Source: Bdellovibrionales bacterium
GTDB lineage: Bacteria > Bdellovibrionota > Bdellovibrionia > Bdellovibrionales > Bdellovibrionaceae
NCBI GenBank assembly: GCA_018266295.1
Contig: JAFEAQ010000011.1
Location: forward strand, 434,001-498,000
Length of the DNA stretch: 64,000 nucleotides
Direction: 5' to 3'
In this document: in pieces, positions 8,145 through 16,119 of the stretch
Position numbering within the stretch: position 1 is the stretch's first letter
Layout: each line of letters opens with the position of its first letter
The notes under the pieces: generated by a model
The model's input: only the letters and a program-made list of their open reading frames with translations
Databases searched by the model: none
Told to the model about the DNA's origin: nothing
Translations under genes and position numbers: made by a program

Positions 8145-9440
8145 ATGTCCGTAGAGTCTTCAAAAGCCCGTCATAACCAACAGGCAGATCTGAGCGATCT
8201 TCAATCTGAGTACGCCCAGAAAAAGAAAAAGTATGCGCGTGAGCAAGAAGAACAGCTCGACGATTTGAAAGACTATTACAACGGCCGAAAAGAAGAGACT
8301 CGCGAACAGGGCGAAGCTGCCATCAATCATATTCGCAAACGCCAAAGCGAAAACGTCGCCGCGGCTGAAGAAAGCCGTCACGAAATCAATGAACGCGGCC
8401 AGAAGCAGCTGAATGAAATGGAAACCGACTATCGTAAAAAGATGGCCGACACCCGCCTGAAACGTCAAGCGCAGCTCGATGAAGCCCGCACGAACAGCCG
8501 CGATAAGATCAACGAAATCACTGAGAACCAAGAACAAAAAGTTCAAAAGGTTCGCGAAGAATCCAATAAAGAAATTCAAACTGTTAAAGATAAATACAAT
8601 AAAGAACTCCACAACACTCAAGAGTTCACCGACAAACGCCTGGCTCAGATTAAAGACACCAACCAAACTGCAGTTAAGAACGAGCAAGAAAAAGGCCGTC
8701 AGGTTCAGGCAAAGCTCCACGAGAATTTGCAAAAAGAATATAACTTCACCAACGAAACCGGCGAAAAGCGCATTAGTGAGCGTAAAGCCATTCAAGACAC
8801 TCAGTACAATCGCCAAGAGAACGAGTACGACAAGCGCTTCCATCAACAACAAGATCAATGGGATGCGCGCGAAAAAGGCCAGAACGAGCAATACCAAAAC
8901 CGCATTGCTCACAGCAAAAAAGCTTACGAGAACCAACTCAAAGATCAGCACGAGCGCTTTGAATCGGTTTACCAAAAAAATGGTGAAGCCAACCGCGAAT
9001 CTTTGAATATTCAAAAAGGCAATCTGCTTAAAGAACAAGTTGAGATGAAAAAGAAGTTCTTTAAAGAAAACGAAAAGTACGCCGGCAAAGAAGATGATCC
9101 GTTCTACAAACTTCAGGATCGTGGCAACCGCCTGCGCGAAAATCCGGATTTTTATATTATTGAAGCCTATGTTCCGCACCACGAAAAAGACAATATCAAA
9201 GTCACCATCAAGGACGATGTCGCTTCGATCTCAGGCAAGCGCGCTTTCAAAGATCAAGTGGAAGAAGACGGACGCAAGCTTTCAACCAGCAATTATCAAA
9301 CATTCCGTGAAGAATTCAGCTTTGAAAAGCCTGTCATCACCGAGGGCATGACCCGAGAACGCAATGGCGACTATGTGACATTCTGGGTGCCAAAACTGAA
9401 TAGCTTTGACGGAGTTCGTAAACTCAGCAAAAAAGTTTAG
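8145..9440 (+). CDS. Long coiled-coil protein with C-terminal Hsp20 domain
   Basis: A 431-residue protein. Residues about 5-310 are an almost unbroken coiled coil very rich in Lys, Glu, Gln, Arg and Asn (KKKKYAREQEEQLDDLKDYY and similar). Residues about 330-425 are an alpha-crystallin domain: DFYIIEAYVPHHEKDNIKVTI, then DVASISGKRAF, FREEFSFEKPV, and FWVPKL where small heat-shock proteins have their last strand. Hsp20 proteins hold unfolded clients without ATP and usually have only a short N-terminus, so a 300-residue coiled coil is unusual. The start at 8145 is chosen for AAGGAG at 8131-8136; an ATG at 8112 has no good site. It may be a structural rod or a chaperone tethered to filaments; neither is shown. 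There is no signal peptide, so it is cytoplasmic. Confidence 0.75.
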   Translation: MSVESSKARHNQQADLSDLQSEYAQKKKKYAREQEEQLDDLKDYYNGRKEETREQGEAAINHIRKRQSENVAAAEESRHEINERGQKQLNEMETDYRKKMADTRLKRQAQLDEARTNSRDKINEITENQEQKVQKVREESNKEIQTVKDKYNKELHNTQEFTDKRLAQIKDTNQTAVKNEQEKGRQVQAKLHENLQKEYNFTNETGEKRISERKAIQDTQYNRQENEYDKRFHQQQDQWDAREKGQNEQYQNRIAHSKKAYENQLKDQHERFESVYQKNGEANRESLNIQKGNLLKEQVEMKKKFFKENEKYAGKEDDPFYKLQDRGNRLRENPDFYIIEAYVPHHEKDNIKVTIKDDVASISGKRAFKDQVEEDGRKLSTSNYQTFREEFSFEKPVITEGMTRERNGDYVTFWVPKLNSFDGVRKLSKKV

Positions 9441-9471
9441 CGCCCCCCACTTTTCCTGTTAATCTTTGGCC

Positions 9472-10257
9472 ATGACACCAACCTCATGGAATCTCGAAAA
9501 TAAAAATGCATTAGTCTGTGGCGCTTCTCAAGGTATCGGAGAAGCCACGGCAAAACTTCTTGCGGAGCGCGGCGCACGCATCGTGGCTCTCGCACGCAGC
9601 GAAGACAAACTTGCAGAGTTGATTAAAAACCTTCCTGGCAAAGGCCATAAGTACTTTGTGATTGATTTCGCCGACACTGCAAAGCTGCAGTCCGAAATCG
9701 CGCCGCTCGTTGCAAAAGAAAATATTCAGATTCTCATCAACAACGCCGTGGGCCCCAAAGGCGGCCTGCTGTCAGATACCAAGCCGGAAGAATTCGATGC
9801 GCCGATGCGTGTGCACCTCTTGGCATCGCACATTCTGACTCAAGCTTGTTTACCGGCAATGAAGACCGCGGGCTATGGCCGCATTGTCAACATCATCTCT
9901 ACCTCTGTAAAAACGCCGATTCCAAATCTCGGAGTTTCCAACACGGTTCGCGGCGCGATGGCCAATTGGTCTAAGACTCTTGCTGGCGAACTCGCGGCTT
10001 TCAATATCACGGTTAATAATATTTTACCTGGCTACATCCGCACAGGACGTTTTAATTCCCTCGTCGAAGCATCGGCTCAACAAAGAAAGGCCTCGACCGA
10101 AGAGATTGAAAATCAATGGCAAGAGACGATCCCGATGAAAAGAATCGGCGAACCTCTAGAAGTTGCCGAGGCCATTGCTTTCCTCAGCAGTCCTGCGGCA
10201 TCCTATATTACAGGGATCAATGTTCCAGTGGATGGCGGACGAACGCCTTCTTTGTAG
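9472..10257 (+). CDS. SDR family oxidoreductase with altered active site
   Basis: A 261-residue short-chain dehydrogenase/reductase. The NAD(P) site is complete: GASQGIGEA near residue 20 and NNAVG near 90. The catalytic Ser region (NIISTSVKTP) is present. Where the family has YxxxK, this protein reads SNTVR before GAMANWSKTLAGEL, so the catalytic Tyr and Lys appear replaced by Ser and Arg. The tail (GYIRTGRF, SPAASYITGINVPVDGG) is like FabG-type 3-oxoacyl reductases. SDR subgroups with this replacement exist, and their reaction is uncertain. The ATG at 9472 is preferred to TTG at 9466. It lies 31 bp after the Hsp20 gene and 15 bp before the AcfC-like gene. Confidence 0.85.
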   Translation: MTPTSWNLENKNALVCGASQGIGEATAKLLAERGARIVALARSEDKLAELIKNLPGKGHKYFVIDFADTAKLQSEIAPLVAKENIQILINNAVGPKGGLLSDTKPEEFDAPMRVHLLASHILTQACLPAMKTAGYGRIVNIISTSVKTPIPNLGVSNTVRGAMANWSKTLAGELAAFNITVNNILPGYIRTGRFNSLVEASAQQRKASTEEIENQWQETIPMKRIGEPLEVAEAIAFLSSPAASYITGINVPVDGGRTPSL

Positions 10258-10272
10258 CTTAACGGAGTCCAC

Positions 10273-11037
10273 ATGAAATTTTTGACATTCAGTTTTGTTT
10301 TACTCGCCGGTATTTCGTCTTTTGCCGAAGAAAATACTAAACAGACTTTTAGAATTTTCGGCACCGAAGGCCCCTATTCTCCGATGAAAGAGGCCGCAGA
10401 CGCTTTTGCGGCCAGCAATAATCTCAAAATCGAAATCACCGGCAAGGCCGTTGAAAGCTGGAAAGCCGCCGCCGCGAAAGACTCTGACATCATCTACAGC
10501 AGTTCTGAAAACGTCATGGACACTTATAACGACACACTGTCGTTGCTTGATGCCGGCACGATCACGACTGTGTTCATGCGCCCTGCTGCGATTCTTGTTC
10601 GCCCGGGCAATCCGAAAAAAATCAAAGGCGTGAAAGATCTCATTCATCGCGATCTTAAAGTGATTATCGTGAATGGCCAGGGTCAAGTGGCCCTCTGGGA
10701 AGATGTTGTCGGCCGCCTTAAAGATATCGAAGCGATGCAAGAATTCCGCAAGCACATTGCATTTACGGCACGCACCACCTCTGAAGCCATTCAATACTGG
10801 AAAAATCACGATGAGGTCGAAGCTTTTCTGACATTCAATACTTGGGGCAAAGAAGAAGGCCTCTCGGCGGACATCGTGAACATCGAAAAAGATTTAGTGA
10901 TCTATAGAAGCATGGGCGTCGCAGTGACGAGCATCACCAATCAGCGAGAGACAGCTTTGAAATTTATTGATTACTTAAAGACCGCCGAAGCAGAGAAGAT
11001 TTTTAAAGCCAAGGGTTGGTTTAAAAAAGAGAAGTAG
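10273..11037 (+). CDS. AcfC-like periplasmic substrate-binding protein
   Basis: A 254-residue protein with a signal peptide (FLTFSFVLLAGISSFA, cut before EEN). The fold is a type 2 periplasmic binding protein. Its front (FRIFGTEGPYSPMKEAADAF), SDIIYSSSENVM and RPAAILVRPGNPKKI match accessory colonization factor AcfC and molybdate-binding ModA relatives. No ABC permease or ATPase lies beside it, so it may serve a distant transporter, signal by itself, or scavenge an anion; the ligand cannot be read from the sequence. It follows the SDR by 15 bp, probably in one transcript, and ends in a hairpin shared with the convergent small gene. Confidence 0.75.
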   Translation: MKFLTFSFVLLAGISSFAEENTKQTFRIFGTEGPYSPMKEAADAFAASNNLKIEITGKAVESWKAAAAKDSDIIYSSSENVMDTYNDTLSLLDAGTITTVFMRPAAILVRPGNPKKIKGVKDLIHRDLKVIIVNGQGQVALWEDVVGRLKDIEAMQEFRKHIAFTARTTSEAIQYWKNHDEVEAFLTFNTWGKEEGLSADIVNIEKDLVIYRSMGVAVTSITNQRETALKFIDYLKTAEAEKIFKAKGWFKKEK

Positions 11038-11061
11038 GAAGGCCGAACTTAGTCGACCTTC
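11038..11061. terminator. Hairpin between convergent genes
   Basis: GAAGGCCGA and TCGACCTTC pair with one C-A mismatch around a 6-nt loop, between the stops at 11037 and 11049. No T-run follows on either strand, so termination strength is doubtful. Confidence 0.35.
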
Positions 11062-11282
11062 ATCATGTAACGGATTTCGCGGTTCAAAAAAGTTAAACGC
11101 GAAGCTAGATCCGTTAGAACTTGCAAATTCGTTTTCAACTGAGTCAAAGCATCCACCTCGAGAACGGGAGTATCTTCCATCTCGTGATAAGAACGGTGTT
11201 CCGCCATAGAATCGGCCATCAGCTCGGCTTCCAAGACATCAGCAATTTGCAGATTTTCAGCACTTTTTTCGTTTAATCTCAT
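11049..11282 (-). CDS. Small acidic protein
   Basis: 77 residues from the ATG at 11282, chosen because AAAGGAGT lies a few bases upstream; a longer frame from 11312 would place this site inside the gene. The chain is soluble and helical, with acidic residues in the first half (QIADVLEAELMADSMAEHRS) and a more mixed second half (LTDLASRLTFLNREIRYMMKVD). No family is recognised. It has its own upstream gap and converges with the AcfC-like gene. Confidence 0.65.
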   Translation of the reverse strand: MRLNEKSAENLQIADVLEAELMADSMAEHRSYHEMEDTPVLEVDALTQLKTNLQVLTDLASRLTFLNREIRYMMKVD

Positions 11283-11386
11283 CTGCACTCCTTTGTTTTC
11301 GTTAGCGCACAATCAACAAGTCTAGTGACATTCATTTGAGCTCTTCAACTTAAATAATCTTACATAAATTATTTACAAGATTAGAG

Positions 11387-12010
11387 CTAGTACTCACATT
11401 GCAGAGCCGATTTATCCGTATCCGCAACGTTCACGCGATCTGTATTACTCGCCAGATAAGTGGCCATCACACTGCTATCGCGATCTTTATGTTTTAAACC
11501 CAATACGTGGCCCATTTCGTGAATGACGAGGGCTTCGATGTTAACTGAATTTGGGACGGCCGTTGATGCAACTCCAGGCTGATTCCAGTAGTAGGTAAAA
11601 TTCTTCGCATTGATTCGCATATCAGCTTCTTTGATCTGATCTCCGATCCAGTAGATCGAAGTGCGAGCCTGCTCTGAACTCTTATCTGACTCCCAAGAAT
11701 TGAAAAAGTATATAATATTTCTTCCATCTTTCTGTGGATTGATGGGGCCCGTCACTCTTTGATCGGTAACAATGTTGATCAAACGCTTTCCTGTCGCATC
11801 CTGCCAGGTGGCCGCGGCGGCTTCGATGGCGCCAACATATTGTTGAGGGACAGACTCATGCAGATACATGGTCACAGGCACTTCGCCTTTCCATGAGATA
11901 CGCTCGCCGTAGACGTTCTGAACAAAACCGCAGTCGTCTTGCGATTTCGGCGCACAGCCTTGCAGGCCGAACGCAATAAGAACGAGTAAGAAGCTGAAAT
12001 ACTTCCGCAT
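11387..12010 (-). CDS. Matrixin-type zinc metalloprotease lipoprotein
   Basis: A 207-residue protein. The signal peptide ends in the lipobox GLQGCAP (Cys about residue 19), so it is probably lipid-anchored in the envelope. The metzincin zinc site HEMGHVLGLKH is at about residues 164-174, with catalytic Glu165, three zinc His residues, and the Met-turn SVMATY near 182, as in M10 peptidases. It is about the size of a bare catalytic domain, with no propeptide cysteine switch visible. Cys27 and Cys205 could pair. Likely role: cleavage of envelope or prey proteins (inference). It appears monocistronic, next to the repeat-rich gap. Confidence 0.9.
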   Translation of the reverse strand: MRKYFSFLLVLIAFGLQGCAPKSQDDCGFVQNVYGERISWKGEVPVTMYLHESVPQQYVGAIEAAAATWQDATGKRLINIVTDQRVTGPINPQKDGRNIIYFFNSWESDKSSEQARTSIYWIGDQIKEADMRINAKNFTYYWNQPGVASTAVPNSVNIEALVIHEMGHVLGLKHKDRDSSVMATYLASNTDRVNVADTDKSALQCEY

Positions 12011-12544
12011 GAGTAAAGTCTCCTACAGCTATTCCTTAGCATGTCCCGAGCCAGCTCATTCCAACCGGTTTTTATGCGCTACACGTCTGATTTGATTGAT
12101 GTTTTTTAGATTCTCTGGATTTTCCACTTTTGCCACCCTGAACTGTTTAGATTTGAAGGAGTCCCCGTGAAAACACCTAAGTGGTGATTTTACTTAGGGA
12201 AAGGTGCTGTCGAATTTCTAACAGGGTGTGGGACGTGAATTGTTCCGGGGGACTCGTCTAATATAAGAAAATATTTGGGAGTCTATAATCCCCTGCCCAG
12301 AGACAAAAGCACACTGTATTTAGCCACTTACAGAACCTGGCCCAACATCCAGAGTGACACCACCCCACTAAGTTCTTGGAATCACTGCAAATCTCATTTT
12401 GGTACAGCCCTTGCTTAAGCATATCTATAACTTACCCAGCTCCTTCCGCAGTCGCGGAAACCTAGAGGGCTGACCATCCAACCTAGACATCCTACCCATC
12501 GGCCGGAGGAAGCGAAAAGCTCCCCACCCCGGCTTCGCGCGCCG

Positions 12545-12747
12545 AAAAGGTACCAGGTCGCTTTTCGGAATTGACTTGGCTCTTTGGGGGGCTCCGCACC
12601 TCTTCCTACATCCTGATAATCGAGGACTCTGTCCAACATATAGTGGAGACAAGTACAAGCGCTGTAGATCGGCTCCCAAACCTGAGCCAACAAACTCCCT
12701 CTCTTGTTTAATTCGAATTAGTCCGGAAAAGCGACCTGGTACCTTTT
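12545..12747. mobile_element. MITE-like element with 22-bp terminal inverted repeats
   Basis: A 22-bp sequence starting AAAAGGTACCAGGTCGCTTT (12545-12566) is repeated exactly in reverse at 12726-12747. The 203-bp unit encloses repeat copy A2 and no gene. The end sequence is a relative of the AGGTGCCAGGCC repeats at 46.7 and 51.1 kb. Perfect ends around a small non-coding core fit a miniature inverted-repeat element. I see no convincing target-site duplication, and no transposase is in the window to mobilise it. Confidence 0.5.
12601..12666 (+). repeat. Dispersed repeat A, copy A2 (no stem-loop module)
   Basis: Contains CTACATCCTGATA (12606-12618, shared with A3), CGAGGACTCTGTCC (12621-12634, shared with A1) and GTGGAGACAAGTAC (12643-12656, shared with A1). 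It lacks the 40 bp that in A1 carry the GGCC hairpin, so the family is modular. Confidence 0.65.
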
Positions 12748-12772
12748 GCCTTTTCCGAAATTCTTCTATACT
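12746..12772 (+). promoter_or_regulatory. Possible promoter of the isocitrate dehydrogenase gene
   Basis: TTGCCT at 12746-12751 and TATACT at 12767-12772 are 15 nt apart, about 40 bp before the GTG start. The -35 box overlaps the last bases of the MITE-like element, so the element may contribute part of this promoter. Confidence 0.35.
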
Positions 12773-12812
12773 TAGAGCCTCTCCAAAACTCTTACCCTAG
12801 AAGGAAACCTCT

Positions 12813-13811
12813 GTGAAAAAAGTGACGATTATTCCTGGCGATGGCATTGGTCCCGAAATCATGGCGCAGGTCGTGCGCGTTCTGAAGCAAGTAAATGCTC
12901 CGTTTGAATACGAAGAATTCGATGCCGGCGAAGTCGCACTTCATAAACACGGTTCTCTGTTACCGGCTTCCACAGTGGCTTCGATTGAAAAAACCAAGCT
13001 TGCGATTAAAGGTCCGACGACGACTCCGGTGGGCGGCGGCCATAAATCTATCAACGTGCAAATGAGACAGCAGTTTGATCTCTACGCAAACGTGCGTCCA
13101 GTGCGCGTTTTGCCGAATATCCCTTGCGTCACTCAAACGGTGGACCTCACGATCGTGCGTGAAAATACAGAAGACTTGTATGCAGGGATCGAGCGCATGG
13201 TGGATAACGACACTGCAGAGTCTATTAAACGCATTACTCGTAAAGGTTCTGAGCGCATCGCTCGTTATGCTTACGAGCTTGCACGCAAAACCGGTAAAAA
13301 GAACGTCGCCATTGTTCACAAAGCCAACATTATGAAAATGTCTGACGGTTTGTTTTTGAAAGTCGCACAAGAAGTCGGTGCTCAATATCCAGAAATCACG
13401 ACTCGCGATGTGATCGTGGACAACTGCTGCATGCAACTTGTAACAAAGCCTCAGCAATTCGAAGTGATTGTGACCGAAAACTTGTACGGCGATATCTTGA
13501 GTGACCTCTGCGCAGGTCTTGTCGGTGGCCTCGGTGTCGTTCCTGGTGCTAACATCGGTGACCGTGCGGCGATCTTTGAAGCGGTTCATGGCTCTGCCCC
13601 GGATATCGCTGGCCAGAATAAGGCAAATCCAACGGCGCTCTTACAGTCTGCCGTGATGATGCTTCAACATGTGGGAGAAACCCAGAAAGCGGATGCGATC
13701 ATGAAGGCCCTGATAGAGGCGTTGAAAGATCCAAATGCGCGTACAGGTGATTTGCAAGGCCGCGGAAATACCGTCAGTTTTACGGATGCGATTCTGCAGC
13801 AGCTTCGCTAG
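12813..13811 (+). CDS. icd: NAD-type isocitrate dehydrogenase
   Basis: A 332-residue member of the isocitrate/isopropylmalate dehydrogenase family. IIPGDGIGPEI is at the front. GPTTTPVGGGHKSINVQMRQ and YANVRPVR form the substrate region, RENTEDLYAGIE follows, then HKANIMK with its catalytic Lys, ENLYGDILSD with metal-binding Asp residues, and EAVHGSAPDIAG near the cofactor site. This pattern fits the short IDH3-like enzymes, which convert isocitrate to 2-oxoglutarate in the TCA cycle. Isopropylmalate dehydrogenase is less likely because there are no leu genes nearby and the GHKS loop is IDH-like. The start is GTG with AAGGAAA upstream. The 3' end overlaps the RDD gene tail-to-tail by 32 bp. 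Confidence 0.85.
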   Translation: MKKVTIIPGDGIGPEIMAQVVRVLKQVNAPFEYEEFDAGEVALHKHGSLLPASTVASIEKTKLAIKGPTTTPVGGGHKSINVQMRQQFDLYANVRPVRVLPNIPCVTQTVDLTIVRENTEDLYAGIERMVDNDTAESIKRITRKGSERIARYAYELARKTGKKNVAIVHKANIMKMSDGLFLKVAQEVGAQYPEITTRDVIVDNCCMQLVTKPQQFEVIVTENLYGDILSDLCAGLVGGLGVVPGANIGDRAAIFEAVHGSAPDIAGQNKANPTALLQSAVMMLQHVGETQKADAIMKALIEALKDPNARTGDLQGRGNTVSFTDAILQQLR

Positions 13812-16119
13812 ATTGACCGAAGCGCTTTTGCATATTCGGTGAGAGATGTGCTTTCAACTCCGGATGTTCTTTCAAAGACGTCCGGATATACTCAGTCCAC
13901 TTACGCACGTTCGCTTCATTTTTCATATCTTCGCTGGCACGTAAGAGGCCTTCCGCATCGGAGATATCTTTTCGCACATTGAAGGCCTGTTCAAAACTAT
14001 GAGCCGCTTCTGACGGCTGTTCTAAATACAGATAAACCCATGCCTTTAAATTATAGAACGCCCCTTGATCAGACACTGGCAATGTTTCAAGACCGGTGGT
14101 CACTGATTCCATCGTCGCTTTTGCTTCGGCAAACTTCCCCGTGCGCAAAAGCCCGCGGGCTTCTGACATCGCCGCTTTAGCCTGCTCTTCTGCTGATGGA
14201 ACTGGCGCCGCCGGTGCTTTCGCGGCTGGAGATGCCGTGGGAGATGTCGTCGGAGTTACAGACGCTGTCACCGTTGCTGACGGCGCAGCCACAGGCGACG
14301 GTGACACTGTTGGCGAAATCACAGGCGTTGGTGAGGTCGCCGGAGTTGGCGACACAGCAGGTGCTGCCGTTGCAGCGGCCGGTGTCGGCGCTGGAGTGGC
14401 TGCGGCGACGGCTTCTTTTGCCGCCGCTCTGGAAACTGTAATCGGCACAGCCTTGGACAGTAGCGCTTGCAAGCCTTCGCCCGCAGCAATAGTGTCTGCG
14501 GCGGCTATGAGTGGCTTAATGATCTCGAGTTCTGGCGGCTGCAGACTTGCAACGGGCTTTTGATAGCAAAGATCCGCCACCATTTCTTCGTGATTTGCAA
14601 AATGCGGCGCCATTTGCTTTTTGCCGTGAATTTCATAGAGAAAAATCTGATCCAGAGTCGCATCTTTTGAGAATAGCACCTGGCTGAAATTCTCAACCGG
14701 GCGAGGCATCATCTTAAACTGGAACTGACGATCCGCACGCACCAAGGTCGGCCCCTGCTCTGCGTCTGGTTTAAACTCATTACCACACACTTTGATTCCA
14801 TACTCGATATTCAGCGACGACATCATCTCAAGCGCGTTTTCACCTTCAGCACTGAGCTTCATGTCGAGGTCTTCGAGCGGCAGAGCTGTCTTAAACATCT
14901 CATTTAAAAGCAACTTATCCACTGTCATGGCGAGCTTGCCGCCTTCGTAAGAAAACTTGATCTTGTCGATCGTCATTCCGCCATCAAACTTCGTCGTCTT
15001 GGGATTTTTGCCAATAGCACCCTTAATATGGAAATCCACCGGAGCTTTAAGGATCGGCAAAAACTCAGGCCCCATGCCTCCTGTTGCCGCCACGACTTCG
15101 ATGCGACCAAACGCGGATTTAAAATCGAGTGTCTTTAAAGTAAAGCCAGGGATTTTGAATTGAGCTTCGCCAATGCGTAGCTCTTTATCTGCCATCTCAA
15201 GGTTTTTAACCGAAAACTCTTCAAGTTCTGAAACCGGTTTCTTCTGATGCTCGAATTTGATATTTTTGAGGTTCATTTTCGCCATCTTAAAATTGCCAAG
15301 AGATGGTCCGTCAGAATTTTCGGTATGGCCAATCGCCATCAAGTTTAAGAAGATCGTTGCCCATGAGAAATCCGGCGGCACTTCGACATGCCCCTCTTCC
15401 GCGGTCAGTTTTTCAATAATAAAAATACGCTCATAAACCAAAGCAGACAGACTGAATTTCAGATCCACGGATTTAAGCGAAAAATCCTGATTCTGATCAT
15501 GGCGACGGATCTCTGAAAAATGCATTCCGCCGGCAATACTTCCCGTCAATGACCCCACTTGGATGCCCGAGGCTTCGATTTTTTCTTTGATGGAATCAAG
15601 CGGCATCGATGTGTATAAAAACGCAATCAGAATCAGCGCCACGCCCAGTGGAATCGATAAAATCCCCAGCATCACCTGCTGGATTTTCTGCAACGTTGTT
15701 TTTTCTTCTTCATAAACGAGCGACACGACGTGCGTGCGGCTCATCATATCGTGCCATGCACGCTGATCCGGGCTAAACCGTGCCCACAGGTAACCCAAGA
15801 AAAACGGAATCGAGCTCAACATCTTACCAACGATTTCCCGCATGAAGGCCTGGCCCCAGCTGACCGGCGCCTTTTCATTCGCCTGGGGAACCACTTTCAA
15901 GCCTAAAAGCTTTTTTCCCAGCGTCTGACCAGTGGCCTTTGTCGGATAAACAAAATAGCCGATCGCAAACACAAAACTCAGCACGATGAGATTGCTCAAG
16001 GTTGCGAGTTCCGGAGCGTTTCGCTCGAGCACCATGCTCACGCCCTGCCAAATGGCGGTGTAAATGAGCATGTCCAAATTCATCGCGGCAAAACGTGAGG
16101 AAAAGCTAGCTGGCTGCAT
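13780..16119 (-). CDS. RDD membrane protein with AsmA-like region and C-terminal TPR
   Basis: A 779-residue multi-domain protein. Residues about 5-150 are an RDD domain with membrane helices (SNLIVLSFVFAIGYFVYP, then GQTLGKKLLGLKVV). Another membrane helix at about 153-175 leads to a periplasmic region of about 360 residues that resembles AsmA/GspN-type proteins, rich in repeated strand blocks (KMNLKNIKFEHQ, VDKLLLNEMFK). A linker of about 90 residues rich in Pro, Thr, Ala and Ser follows, and then TPR-like helices (AEEQAKAAMSEARGLLRTGK, GAFYNLKAWVYLYLEQPSEA). Its ATG follows GGGAGG and overlaps the end of the upstream rhomboid gene by 14 bp, so the two are coupled. RDD proteins are mostly of unknown role. 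A link of rhomboid protease to this membrane protein as substrate or partner is an inference. Confidence 0.75.
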   Translation of the reverse strand: MQPASFSSRFAAMNLDMLIYTAIWQGVSMVLERNAPELATLSNLIVLSFVFAIGYFVYPTKATGQTLGKKLLGLKVVPQANEKAPVSWGQAFMREIVGKMLSSIPFFLGYLWARFSPDQRAWHDMMSRTHVVSLVYEEEKTTLQKIQQVMLGILSIPLGVALILIAFLYTSMPLDSIKEKIEASGIQVGSLTGSIAGGMHFSEIRRHDQNQDFSLKSVDLKFSLSALVYERIFIIEKLTAEEGHVEVPPDFSWATIFLNLMAIGHTENSDGPSLGNFKMAKMNLKNIKFEHQKKPVSELEEFSVKNLEMADKELRIGEAQFKIPGFTLKTLDFKSAFGRIEVVAATGGMGPEFLPILKAPVDFHIKGAIGKNPKTTKFDGGMTIDKIKFSYEGGKLAMTVDKLLLNEMFKTALPLEDLDMKLSAEGENALEMMSSLNIEYGIKVCGNEFKPDAEQGPTLVRADRQFQFKMMPRPVENFSQVLFSKDATLDQIFLYEIHGKKQMAPHFANHEEMVADLCYQKPVASLQPPELEIIKPLIAAADTIAAGEGLQALLSKAVPITVSRAAAKEAVAAATPAPTPAAATAAPAVSPTPATSPTPVISPTVSPSPVAAPSATVTASVTPTTSPTASPAAKAPAAPVPSAEEQAKAAMSEARGLLRTGKFAEAKATMESVTTGLETLPVSDQGAFYNLKAWVYLYLEQPSEAAHSFEQAFNVRKDISDAEGLLRASEDMKNEANVRKWTEYIRTSLKEHPELKAHLSPNMQKRFGQSSEAAAESHP

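Larger units (their letters stand above)
12011..12812. other. Long gene-free region with repeats upstream of isocitrate dehydrogenase
   Basis: 802 bp with no credible coding sequence. 12160-12300 has several short hairpins (for example CCTAAGT/ACTTAGG at 12176-12198) and an AAGGAG site at 12156-12161 before a GTG frame of only six codons; an unrecognised RNA is possible. 12545-12747 is a MITE-like element with perfect 22-bp inverted ends around repeat copy A2. The last 65 bp hold a likely promoter for the isocitrate dehydrogenase gene. Confidence 0.7.

Noticed and set aside
8160-9182. 340-codon minus-strand frame, rich in Leu/Phe/Val, looking like a membrane protein
   Set aside because: It is the antisense of the Lys/Glu/Gln-rich coiled-coil gene, which always yields a hydrophobic mirror frame.
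12195-12275. Possible cyclic di-GMP (GEMM) riboswitch, because of GTGGGACG and TTCCGG
   Set aside because: The upstream conserved part and the GAAA-capped stem are not in the expected places, and the next gene is over 500 bp away.
12415-12800. Several 74-92 codon frames on both strands in the long gap
   Set aside because: They lie over the MITE-like element and repeat A2, with odd composition and no ribosome sites.
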